From Dreissena polymorpha (taxonomy: Eukaryota > Mollusca > Bivalvia > Myida > Dreissenidae), in contig NC_068355.1 of the NCBI RefSeq assembly GCF_020536995.1, positions 2,177,764-2,241,763 on the forward strand: a stretch of 64,000 nt of DNA. The letters are read 5' to 3'. The translations under genes and the position numbers were made by a program. Positions 1 through 10,149 of this stretch are shown piece by piece (within the stretch, counting starts at the first letter, position 1; each line of letters starts with the position of its first letter). The notes under the pieces were generated by a model, which was not told the origin of the DNA, ran no database searches, and saw only the letters and a list, made by a program, of their open reading frames with translations.

Positions 1-1270
1 GCGTTATTTATTACTCGCGTAATAATCTTGGCAGCTACGCAGCCTTTATAATGTAGACATGCACCTGGAAAAAGTGTGTAGCTTTTCGATTGAAGCACAT
101 TACAATAATCTTACTTGTATGCTATTTTAGAATTATGGTTCAGTTGTTACAGTTTCGAGTACACAATTTGAAATTTGAACAGAACTATATTCATATGAAG
201 GCGCACCTCGTGGCTTCCACAAAAGTCAATTTTATGACAGTTTCCTTCGGTGGTTTGGGATGAACAACTGTAGATATTGGACCGCGATTGTGTGGATATC
301 CTGTTTAAAAGAAATAACTTAATTGCATAGCAAAGTACATTTATGGTAATTTGTGGCATTTGACATGTGTTCTTATTAGATGTTTCTTTGCGTTTTTTGT
401 ACATTCAACATTTTTTTAGGCGAAAAATCTAACAAATTAAGAGATGAATGAATACAAATGAATATAATAAAACCAAATACAGTAAATAATTGTGAATGCA
501 TATCTTCCTCATAGACGCTTTGTTTTGTGATATTCTACCATACGTCTTATTTATAAGCGACGCATTCTTTAGTTTACACAAAAAAATTCATTAAACGAAC
601 GCAAAACATCCTACCGGGTTGTCCACATCCAGCCGAATTACATAAGTCTGTATTGCAGTATTGGTCACACGCGTTGTTGCCATGAGAACGGTTTGAACAC
701 GCCTGCAATGGCGACGGTATACGAAAGTTATGTTTGCTTTTGAATGACTATTTAATGACGTTACCATTGACGTACATTTGTTAAAATTAAACATAACCTT
801 TTTAGTGGTATTATTTATCAGATGCTCCTCCTTGTTTTAGTTCAAATAACTATTATTACGAATATGTTTATCTTAAGCATGTTCAACGTTTAAACTTCCT
901 TTATATTCGTTAATAGAACAAACGTTGTTTTGTTTATAAGGCGCCCATACAAAATATAATAAAATCACTTTAATAAACGACTGTTCAAATATGTTTGTTA
1001 AACTAAAAAAGCTTTATTCATTCAAAACAATAAAAATGAATATGACGTTTCAAACAAAAGTTTTATTTAACAGGACATTCGCAAGTAAGTTCTCCAAAGG
1101 CTCGCTTACTAGCAACAGTCATGAACTTATTTTATGGATACCACTTTTGTAGCATGTTAAATTAAATTTACAATACAAGTTGCTCTCGACCTACCGATGC
1201 GCGTATACAACCCAGGTCAAACATCACATCCCCAAAGACGTTAGTTTTCTGGTGAATAAGACAAACCTAC
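1..1270. other. Intergenic, nothing identified
   Basis: AT-rich DNA with short chance frames only. Confidence 0.6.
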
Positions 1271-1271
1271 A

Positions 1272-1274
<3 letters not shown>

Positions 1275-1355
<81 letters not shown>
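1275..1355. repeat. (AT)n microsatellite
   Basis: About 80 bp of almost pure AT dinucleotides. Open frames of alternating Ile-Tyr across it are not genes. Confidence 0.97.
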
Positions 1356-1356
<1 letters not shown>

Positions 1357-2027
1357 AATTCGTGTGTTGACTCGATGTTGACGCCATGTAATTTCAATGC
1401 ATGCGCTATGTTGACTCGAAAAAAACGAGACATATCATATCATATTTGGTTCAGGACCTATCTATATGTGAATATGGGGGGATTAAGCCAAAACGGACGT
1501 AGCTAGGAACTTGGATCCATTTTTTAAACTTTATTCATTAGCTGGGGAGTTGCTGTGGCTATATTGAATAATGCAAACATTTTTTTTTCTTACTTCGTAA
1601 TATTATACAAATTAATGCATTCGAACATATACAATATGCTCACTGAGATAAGAAGTAGAACGATCAGGTGCACAGCTGTCTAATCTGAATGACGGTCATC
1701 GTGATCTTCGTTAATGGTTGTTTATTATTTTGTATTGTGTTATTGTTTATAAATGAAACAATGTGTTTATTTATGCGACAAAACGATACATAGCACGACA
1801 ATGCGTCATTTAAATCTGTTTATATCGTGCGCCGTGTATAACTAACCGGGTTTCGTATGACATTACTTTAAATCCGGTTGTGAAATGATGAAGTAAACCA
1901 AAAATATTTAACGGACAAAGCAAAGCATTGTATTTTCAAAACCATTGGTACGTGGTTATTAGCTGCTATATTTGATCGATATATGTAATAATAATATCAA
2001 CCGCCATCTGTGGAAACGGGCCTAATT
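1356..2027. other. Intergenic, nothing identified
   Basis: No repeat, RNA or coding signal seen between the AT tract and the first MITE-A. Confidence 0.6.
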
Positions 2028-2249
2028 GATGTGCGTACGCTTTCATCCCAGATAAGCATGAACAGTCCGCACAAGCTGATCAGGCACGAAACTGTTTGCT
2101 TTGATGTTTTTAAAGAAGTTTCTTTAAAGCGAAAATCCAGTTAAGATGGAAAGTGTCGTCCCTGATCAGCCAATACGGCCCGCACAGGGTTATCTGTGAC
2201 GACACTTAACGAACATAAATTAAGCCCAGTTTATTCAGAACGAGGCTAA
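2028..2249. mobile_element. MITE-A copy (diverged)
   Basis: MITE-A is a 200-270 bp palindromic family. Its arms carry 'gtcgtccctgattagcctgt' and the reverse, and its ends are of the type 'tgagccgtgctctgtgaaaa'. This copy keeps the right end and both inner arms and has lost the left end. Confidence 0.65.
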
Positions 2250-2724
2250 AATATAGTTACCTCCCCTAATTGGCAAGCCGTGACATATTTACAGTGGCGA
2301 GGATTCTGGATGTCCGTGCAGTGCAGGCAAGACAAACAGTTTACTACGAAATATGCGAAAAATGTGTTATCATGAGGCATCATTTACACGTTTGATCGAA
2401 GAACGACATCATTATGTGAATTGAGAGAGAGTGTGCGCACACATGACCTCCGTCCCTAGGCCTAAATTCTTTGTCAAAAGTCAAGGCGAAATATCAAATG
2501 TGTCATATTTTCATCTTACATATACATGTTTGAGTGTATCCGTGTGAAAATGACACGTGGCTGTTAAATCAAAAGTCACTCATACATGTGTAAGTATTTA
2601 GGCTCTTTATTCCAATTGTATTAAAACAAATATAAATTAAAACATCAACACTGGATTTCACAAGGACATAGTGATCTTCTATGGTCATATAAAGACCGTT
2701 AGTTTTATTTCTGAAATATAACTT

Positions 2725-2775
2725 ACCACAGCTATAGCTAGCCAAAGCGAAGAAAATGCCCAAAATCAGGAGCAT
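2725..2775 (-). CDS. Possible first coding exon with a signal peptide
   Basis: The minus strand reads MLLILGIFFALASYSCG, a good signal-peptide shape, and is followed at once by a consensus donor GTAAGT. Reading through instead gives 68 aa. No downstream exon or promoter was identified, so it may be chance. Confidence 0.25.
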
Positions 2776-4595
2776 GTTTGACTACAATGAAATAAAAGAT
2801 ACAAAACATTACCTAAAAATTGCGTCTAACGTTATAATAAAATCACAAATGTAAACTCCAATCGATATAAAATATACCGATGAACCAGAACATAATAAAA
2901 GAGAGGTTATAAAAAAGACAGTTGCTCAGCGACAGAAATAAAATAAGGCTGACCCTTTAGACTTTGTTTTGAAAACCATTGTGTAAACCCCACTTAAGAA
3001 GGCGCATTATTTTTAATCAAAAATAAAATGTTGCTGCAACTTCTATTTAATTCTTGCATTTGATTTAATGAGAAACGCATCTGTGCTAAACGAATTTGAA
3101 GCATTCTTACCGCGTTGTCAAACCAGCGAACTTGATGGGAATGCAACGCGTGGACCAAAATGGGGAATTTTAAACGAATCCTTATCTCTCCAGCATTCGT
3201 CCGTTAAAAGCGAAAACATGCTATCAGCTTGAGTTTAACTAATACTGATGTGTTCTTCTTGACCTCAAGAGATTGTTACATGTCCAAATTAATAACGTGA
3301 CAATAGGAAAGTGAGTTACCACGCAAATTATGATATACATGTACATTCATCACGACTGAAAATGTGCAGGTCACGTGTATAACTAGTCGTAGATCAGATT
3401 AAGGGAAGCAATGAATTTGTTAAACATTATTTATTTAATACACCGTCCATAAACAATCCATCGAGAATGTATTGACGTGTCTTAATAATGTCAGGTAACA
3501 GAAGCGGGTAGGCGCATAATGTCCACCAAGCGAATTGATACACCGTGCGCTCCTAACGAAACGAAGGATCGTCGTTCTGTTTAATAGGTAGCGTCGGGAG
3601 CTCATTCAACTGTTTGGTAAGTTGAAGCCTGACTATTATGTGCGTTACCTTAAATTGTCTTTGAAACTCATAATTTATTGAATTAATGTCTGAATTTTTC
3701 CGCCGAAAATATTATTTTAGAAAACAAGCAATCATTAAAAACTACTAGGGAAACTAAAAGAACAAACTTATTTTGATAAACTAAAACATTTAAGGTATGT
3801 TTCGTTTGCATTTCGAAATTAAACCGATAAATCGTTATTTGGTACGTTAATTTACGTTAAGGTTTAGCGCCAGGTCTTACCAATAACACTTGTAAGATAG
3901 AACATGTTATATATTTTCAAGTAAATAAGTAAGCATTTTAAAAGATTCATTCTGAATTTTAAGATCGTGTTCGCAAACTAGTTTTGTGTGTTTCATATAA
4001 CAAGTTTAAGACCGAAATCTGCGACAATTATATACATGAATTTCATTTAAGCTAAACTCAGAAATAATTTTGGTATGTGGGATAAAATTAATGCATTTCA
4101 TCGCCGTGTTTCTTCTCGGCTAAAAGATGTCCAGCTAGAATGTTTGCGTTTCTTACATTTATACCAAAATGTGAATTTTTGTACAACCTATTTTAAAATA
4201 ATTTGCGGTAGTTATGAATATTTGCACTGACTGTATGAAGGATCAACATTTTCCAATAAAGTGTATTGTGTGTCGATAGTATAAACGAAATATAAAATTT
4301 AATTTTTCAAATGAAAGTCACAGTGAGATAGAAAAACTAAACAGCAGCATTTAATTAAGGGTTTAAATTGAACCAAAGGCTTAGAATTATACTTATGCAT
4401 ATCTGAATGTGTTATTATCATCCATCGGGCGTACAATCTTGATTTTACATATAGGTATGCATTGTATTAACTCGTCGATCCCGAGTTACCATGTATTCAT
4501 ATATAAAACAAACATATCTGTAAGACCCATTTATGATCAACGAATTCGCTTAACTCGGAATGACATAGACCTTATTCCTAAGTTTCGGATTTATA
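2776..4595. other. Intergenic
   Basis: Holds the duplicate segment at 3531-3616; otherwise nothing recognised. Confidence 0.55.
3531..3616. other. Diverged duplicate segment 1
   Basis: Shares 'gatacaccgtgcgctcct' and 'gagctcattcaactgttt' patterns with 5540-5625. A GT donor-like 'gtaagt' follows at 3616. No gene identity recognised. Confidence 0.5.
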
Positions 4596-4863
4596 ATTGA
4601 GCCGTGCTTTGTGAAAAAGGGGACGTAATGCATGTGTGTAAAGTGTCGTCACATATTAGACTGTGCAGTCCGCACCGGCTAATCACGGAGAGACTTTCCG
4701 CCTAAACTAGATTTTTGCTAAGATGAGACTTTCTTTAAACGAAAAATATTATTAAAGCGGAATGTGACGTCCCTGATTAGCCTTTGTGGACTGCAAATGG
4801 CTAATCTGGGACAACACATTGCGCACATAATTTAAACCCGCTTTTCACAGAGCGAGGCTCAAT
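4596..4863. mobile_element. MITE-A copy, full length
   Basis: Complete copy with inverted ends 'attgagccgtgctttgtgaa' and 'ttttcacagagcgaggctca' and the paired internal arms. Confidence 0.8.
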
Positions 4864-5539
4864 AGTTATCTGGATCTCCTCATTTTGGATAAAAAACAGC
4901 AAACAACAATATATAGGTACAAACAGCGTTGACCCAGTTTCTATATCAATGTTTTTTTCGATCAGATAACTATCGTTTATACGGAATGTGGTTTTGAACT
5001 TTTTTGTATAGATCAGCTTTGTTTGTACCCGAAGATTAGTGGAGTATTCCGAAATTTAGCGAATTCCAGAGCAAATTAATTTTTAGACACCTTGTCATAG
5101 GATTCAAGATTTTATTTACAATATTTCCAGGAGGCCAATTGCTCATGTGAACGCATTTTAGTACATGCAATTGATACATAAATAATACCAATCAATCATT
5201 ATCTGCAGTTAATAATACGTGCATTAACTCGTGGCACAAAATCATAGTGAGACTATAAAACGAACTAATTTAAATGTAATGTAAACAAATTATGCATTCA
5301 TGGAATCAGACGCTATAATGCGACTTTTGACTATCAAGTATGACACATAACATTGTGTACAGAAAAGTTAATGTTCGGATGCCAAGCCATTCATGGTTTC
5401 ACTTCTTATATATTTAAAGTAAACAAACCTTAATCTGATAAGACGTGATTATGTGAAGCCAAATGATGTTTTTAAAACAGTCGATATAAAGTGCTGGTCT
5501 CGTAATGAACGTCGGCAGGAAACGATTGTCGGCGTCACT

Positions 5540-5625
5540 CGCATTAATACACCATGCACTCCTTACGCCACAAAGGAGCGCCATTCCATTTCAAGTGTGG
5601 TGTGAGGAGCTTATTCAACTGTTTA
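5540..5625. other. Diverged duplicate segment 2
   Basis: Counterpart of 3531-3616 ('aatacaccatgcactcct', 'gagcttattcaactgttt'). Confidence 0.5.
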
Positions 5626-5639
5626 TTAAATTACGTCAG

Positions 5640-6125
5640 TAATACGTGTATGGGAAACCTGTCAACGGTACGGATAATCTTTCATCAGTAAGGGTAATCT
5701 GTCAGTTTTGTAAGAAATATATCATCAGCATGTGTTATCAGTAAACTGTATTGGTAATCAGCCAACTGAATGGGTTATCTGTCAACTTTATGGGTGATAT
5801 ACTATCAGAATTTGTTTTAAGTCAACCGTTTTGGAACTCTGGCAACGGTATTTGCTATATGTCCTTAGTATAGGAAATATATCAACAGTATGCGTAATAT
5901 GTCACCAGTACGGATGTCACGAGTACAGTATACGTAATCGTTCAACTGTATTAGTAATATTTCATTAGTATGTCTAATGTGACATAAGTAAAGGTAATTG
6001 CTAAAATTATGGACGATCTGTCACAGTTTACGTAATGTTTATCAGTCAGGTCAATAACAAGAATTTCTTACGTAGAAGTTATCTGTCAACAATATGGACC
6101 GTATGGTTAGCATCTCATCAGAAAA
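5640..6125. repeat. Degenerate minisatellite, period about 22
   Basis: Loose repeats around 'ggtaatctgtcaactgtatg', strongly diverged and of variable length. Confidence 0.65.
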
Positions 6126-6792
6126 GGTAAGGTCCCGAACTATCTATTTTTCTCACGCGTGATGGGCGCTCGAATAATGGGTGTTTATTTACTATATTAA
6201 TAAGAACAGTTTTTTGTTAACTAATTTGAAATGTATACCACCATTGCATACTTGATTCGACAATACGTAACATTACCATTTAACACCTTTGCACCATAAA
6301 TACTAAATAATACTGATCCTTATCAAAACGCAAAATATATCATAAATTCATATGCATTCTATAAAACCAAATCATCGTGTGCATTTAAATTAACATTACT
6401 ACTCAAAATCAACGAAAATTTCGTACAATATTTCGTAACATAAACTTAACCAATTAAATATCATTGTTCCTTATGGCAATTGCAGAAATTTCAATGCCAG
6501 ATGTGGTCTGGTAAAAAAGATGTTTGTAGATACAAAATTCTCTTTGTTTTTCCATTTTAAATTCCCGCAACGATATCTATTCATACGACACATGAACACT
6601 AAGATGGTGTTCGTGTATCGTATGACTATGAATAGATATATTCGCGGGAAATTAAAATGGAATTAATTGTGTCACAAATAAATAAAAACGAGCATTTTGT
6701 ATCTACAAAAATATATGTAATCATACCACATCTAGCGTTGAAATTGTGGCTATTGCTATAAGGAACACTGATTGTTTAGGTGTAAACTTTAA

Positions 6793-6809
6793 TTTACGAA
6801 ATACTTTAC
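6793..6809. repeat. Target-site duplication, left copy (TTTACGAAATACTTTAC)
   Basis: Identical to 9397-9413. In the uninterrupted MITE-C at 9696-10149 the same motif occurs once, showing it is host-element sequence duplicated on insertion. Confidence 0.88.
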
Positions 6810-6860
6810 TAAACTTAAATAAATCGTACAAATACGTCACTGTTTATTTAAATGTTTCTG

Positions 6861-6900
6861 GTACTAAACATGTTTCGGCCGTAGCCTTCATCAGTAGTAC
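6861..6900 (-). ncRNA. Type I hammerhead-ribozyme motif in the PLE 3' region
   Basis: Minus-strand 40-mer with all core parts in order: stem I strand GTACTA, core CTGATGA, stem II GGC-TACG-GCC (UACG tetraloop), GAA, a self-complementary stem III ACATGT, one unpaired T at the cleavage position, and TAGTAC, exactly complementary to stem I. Short stem III hammerheads are known from Penelope-like elements. One extra A sits between CTGATGA and stem II. Self-cleavage is predicted, not shown. Confidence 0.68.
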
Positions 6901-7106
6901 ATAAACAAATACAAAGGAAGTGACGTCAACGTCATACAATAACGTAACGTCGTTTGGCGGAAAAATATATAGTACATAATGTTACATAAAACATAATACA
7001 AAGATGGATCATTGCTGATACAACAGTCTATTAGTAATACTATAATTTATTAAAAAAACATAGTAATAGACAAACATCAAATGTATGTGTAAATTATGTT
7101 TATGTT

Positions 7107-7187
7107 CTATATGTCATACAGCAGTTTATTATTTAGACCGTTAGGAATCATAGTTTTTAATTTGTGTATCCAATATGTTTCTTTACA
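7107..7187 (-). pseudogene. C-terminal end of the PLE endonuclease, cut off by the LINE
   Basis: Reads CKETYWIHKLKTMIPNGLNN and then KLLYDI and a stop. The same peptide is present intact, joined to the preceding GIY-YIG residues, on the plus strand at 9189-9343, proving the two minus-strand pieces were once continuous. Confidence 0.85.
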
Positions 7188-8781
7188 TGATTGATTGATT
7201 TTATTTGGTAAACATATGAACATTACATAGTTACTACATAATGCAGACAATATAAAATATATTATCACAGTAATATACATAGCAAACCATGGAATGCACA
7301 CACAATACCAAGGATAACACAAAAATGAGAAAAATGATTTTCACTTATTTCCATTGTGGTCCTTGATATTGGTGGCAGTAACCATGAAACAGTCATGTAT
7401 TAGATATTTAATAATGTATATGTATCAAATATGTACTATTTAATAAAGTATATGACTGATTAAGAATAAATAAATATAATCACATGTTCATTATTATCAC
7501 AGAAGTTGCATAAGAAAGTTACACACTGCATATGTATTTAATAAACACACTTTGTAGCATACTATAAGTTTAAGAATAATTATGAGATCCTTGCATCTTA
7601 TTGATCATAAGACTTAAAAATGTATCACAGTATTTAAACAGAACATAAAATTCATAATAAAAATTATACTTTAAAAAGCTATAAAGACTCTAAAAACTGT
7701 TTCTTGATGGCACCCTTGAAATTGTTAGGTTTAGGTACATCCCTGATGTTTTGAGGAAGATTGTTCCATAAACAGATACCATTATATGTAAATGTTTTAG
7801 AACCAAAACTTCCTACTCTTGGTTTGGAAAAACGACCAGAGTCTTCAAATGTAAAATTTTCAGCAAAATGATCAGATTCTGGCTGAGCTACCATATTAGA
7901 CCTAGTACAACGATTATGTACGCCAGACACTGTGTTAAAATTCTCACCCATATACTCTGGTGCAAGGCCATTTCTAATCTTATGTACATGACAAAGTATG
8001 ATCTGTTCTACTCGTTTTGAAACAGGCAGCCATCCTAAATGTGACAACTGTTCTTGACCAACATGTGATCTGTTATCCATATTCAGAACAAACCTAACCA
8101 TCTTGTTTTGTGTAGTTTGAAGCCTATTTTTAAGTGACTGAATAAGACCAGGGTACCAAAAAGAGCAGGCATAGTCAAAGTGGCACTGTATAAGAGACAT
8201 GACAAGGAGTTTTCTGGTGTGCAATGTTAAGAACTTACTATTTCTGTATAGGAACTTTAACCTTGAGTTTGCCTTTGTAATAATTGACCTAGCAATAGTT
8301 TTACCAGACAGGAACTGGTCCAATATAGCACCTAGGTACTTAACTGAACTTGACGGAGTAATTGACACATCATTGCAAGAGGCATTTAACTGAGGATTTG
8401 AACTTAGTTTGGGCTTTGAGCCAAACAATATAGATTCTGTTTTACCAAGATGTAGGGAAAGTTTATTGTCCACTAACCACACACTTATAAGTTCGAGATC
8501 GCTAGAAAGAATGGATTCAATTTCTGAAATGTGTTTACCACCTACCAGGATGCCAGTATCATCAGCATTAAGTAAAATTTTATTTCTTACCACAGCGGCC
8601 ATATCATTCACATAAATTAAAAATAAAAGGGGACCTAAAATGGAACCCTGAGGAACACCACAAGAGATGGAGGCCTCGGAGGACATAGTACCCGATACGT
8701 CAACAACCTGATGGCGATCGGAGAGATAGGAGGTAAACCACCTGACTGCGTCACTATGGAGACCAATAGCCTCAAGTTTCA
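7188..8781 (-). mobile_element. 5'-truncated non-LTR retrotransposon (CR1/L2/Jockey-type LINE)
   Basis: Minus-strand LINE fragment inserted in the PLE endonuclease gene. It contains the second half of the reverse transcriptase, the post-RT region and a roughly 490-bp 3' UTR ending in a short (ATCA)n tail at 7188-7200 rather than poly(A), as in CR1/L2-like families. The 5' end lies mid-RT, a usual result of incomplete reverse transcription. No clear target duplication is visible. Confidence 0.82.
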
Positions 8782-8782
8782 A
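7679..8782 (-). CDS. LINE reverse transcriptase, C-terminal two-thirds
   Basis: 367 aa. Shows RT motifs GVPQGSILGPLLFLIYVNDM (block 4), NADDTGIL in place of the usual Y/FADD catalytic motif (block 5) and SVKYLGAILD (block 7). The C-terminal domain ends with LWNNLPQNIRDVPKPNNFK, common in CR1/Jockey-like elements. The endonuclease and RT blocks 0-3 are missing, so the Met at the left is not a true start. The frame is open to its end, which suggests a fairly recent insertion. Confidence 0.85.
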   Translation of the reverse strand: MKLEAIGLHSDAVRWFTSYLSDRHQVVDVSGTMSSEASISCGVPQGSILGPLLFLIYVNDMAAVVRNKILLNADDTGILVGGKHISEIESILSSDLELISVWLVDNKLSLHLGKTESILFGSKPKLSSNPQLNASCNDVSITPSSSVKYLGAILDQFLSGKTIARSIITKANSRLKFLYRNSKFLTLHTRKLLVMSLIQCHFDYACSFWYPGLIQSLKNRLQTTQNKMVRFVLNMDNRSHVGQEQLSHLGWLPVSKRVEQIILCHVHKIRNGLAPEYMGENFNTVSGVHNRCTRSNMVAQPESDHFAENFTFEDSGRFSKPRVGSFGSKTFTYNGICLWNNLPQNIRDVPKPNNFKGAIKKQFLESL

Positions 8783-9201
8783 CGGTCTAGATTGTTTTGA
8801 ACAACATCAACAGGTACAAAGGAGAAATCTGATAAAGTGCAATCATTGTCAGTAGATCCAAAATGTGTAGCAACATGTGAAATAGGATTTATTGAACAAT
8901 TTCTGATATCAAATCTATGGCTATTCATTCTGCGGGAAACATTCTGATTAGTTTGTCCAACGTATTGTTTATTACATTTTTTACATGTAATTAGATATAT
9001 AACATTGCGCGAAGTACAATCAACATCATAGCGTAAATCATACGATAAACCAGTAACACTACTATTGAAACTTGAACATATGTTTATATTATTGCAATGT
9101 GTACATCTTGGTCGGTTACATTGACCCGATAAATGAATATCAGTACTGTTATAAGACACTGAACATCTTACAAGGCTGTTACGTATATTCAATGATTGCA
9201 C
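8779..9201 (-). CDS. PLE GIY-YIG endonuclease domain (partial)
   Basis: 140 aa. A Cys-rich stretch (CNRPRCTHC) precedes NVIYLITCKKCNKQYVGQTN, the GIY-YIG core typical of the C-terminal endonuclease of Penelope-like elements, followed by RRMNSHR with the expected catalytic Arg. The frame is broken after VVQNNLDR by the LINE; its natural end resumes at 7187-7107. The initiating Met is fortuitous, because the polyprotein start and RT are absent. The enzyme would nick target DNA to prime reverse transcription. Confidence 0.8.
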   Translation of the reverse strand: MQSLNIRNSLVRCSVSYNSTDIHLSGQCNRPRCTHCNNINICSSFNSSVTGLSYDLRYDVDCTSRNVIYLITCKKCNKQYVGQTNQNVSRRMNSHRFDIRNCSINPISHVATHFGSTDNDCTLSDFSFVPVDVVQNNLDR

Positions 9202-9396
9202 TTTATCAGATTTCTCCTTTGTACCTATTGATGTTGTTCAAAACAATCTAGACCGTTTATGTAAAGAAACATATTGGATACACAAATTAAAAACTATGAT
9301 TCCTAACGGTCTAAATAATAAACTGCTGTATGACATATAGAATATAAACATAATTTACATATACATTTGATGTTTGTCTATTACTATTTTATTTTT
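9186..9396 (+). repeat. Inverted arm of the PLE (C-terminus of endonuclease plus short 3' tail)
   Basis: Plus-strand reading DCTLSDFSFVPIDVVQNNLD then RLCKETYWIHKLKTMIPNGL to a stop at 9341-9343. It is the reverse complement of 8782-8864 joined to 7063-7187. It lacks the LINE, so the LINE arrived after the arms formed or hit one arm only. Confidence 0.85.
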
Positions 9397-9413
9397 TTTA
9401 CGAAATACTTTAC
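9397..9413. repeat. Target-site duplication, right copy
   Basis: 17-bp match to 6793-6809, on the far side of the Penelope-like insertion. Confidence 0.88.
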
Positions 9414-9695
9414 GAAATTTCGTTGATTTTGAGCGCTATAGAGACTTTAAATATCATAAGCATTTCGGTCTAACTAACTATTGTCATAGACGTTTCATGA
9501 GTGAATCGACTTTTTATACCTCCGATGCATTTTTTTGAAAAAAAATGCTAAAAACACGTCGAGTAACACAATCTTATATTTAAAGGAATTTGCATTTCAA
9601 TTCAAAAAGTATTTTACATGACAACGCTAATGTATTCGAATCAGTTTCTTTCGTAGTAATTGGAAGATTGAAGTTCAAATAAAGCCCCATTACTA

Positions 9696-10149
9696 CTCAA
9701 AATCAACGAAAATTTCGTACAATATTTCGTAAAATAAAGTTAAACATTTCAAAATCAGTGTTCCTTATGGCAATTGCAGAAATTTCAACGCCAGATGTGG
9801 TCTGGTAAAATAGATGTTTGTAGATACAAAATGCTCATTTTTATTATTAATTTGCATATTTAATTCCATGTTAATTTCCCGCAACGATATCTTTTCATAC
9901 GATACATGAACACTAACATGGTTCCATTTTTGTGTTCGTGTGTCGTATGAATAGATATATTCGCGGGAAATTAAAATGGAATTAATTGTGTCACAAATAA
10001 ATAAAAACGATCATTGTGTATCTACAAAAATCTATGTAATCATACCGCATCTAGCGTTGGAAGTGTGGCTATTGCTATAAGGAACACTGACTGTTTAGGT
10101 GTTAACTTTATTTTACGAAATACTTTACAAACTTTTCGTTGATTTTGAG
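9696..10149. mobile_element. MITE-C, uninterrupted copy
   Basis: Same ends as 6402-9433 (CTCAAAATCAACGAAAATTT and its near complement at the right). It is an imperfect palindrome of about 450 bp with internal matching arms around 'gatatct/agatata'. It codes for nothing. Confidence 0.8.

Larger units (their letters stand above)
6810..9396 (-). mobile_element. Penelope-like retroelement (PLE), 5'-truncated, with an inverted arm and a LINE inside
   Basis: The main arm reads on the minus strand: GIY-YIG region (9201 to 8782), a LINE insertion (8781-7188), the C-terminus of the endonuclease (7187 to 7107, ending NGLNNKLLYDI), then a 3' non-coding part with a hammerhead motif (6900-6861). The reverse transcriptase that should lie upstream is missing. 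Instead, at about 9186, the sequence turns into an inverted copy of the last part of the same gene on the plus strand (to 9396). Inverted or partial terminal arms are known for PLEs. The 17-bp flanking duplication marks the ends. Confidence 0.78.
6402..9433. mobile_element. MITE-C copy, interrupted by a Penelope-like element
   Basis: The left end begins CTCAAAATCAACGAAAATTT and the right end is its near complement, ending 9433. The element is a long imperfect palindrome. The Penelope-like insertion at 6810-9396 splits it close to its right end and is flanked by a 17-bp duplication. An uninterrupted copy lies at 9696-10149. Confidence 0.8.
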
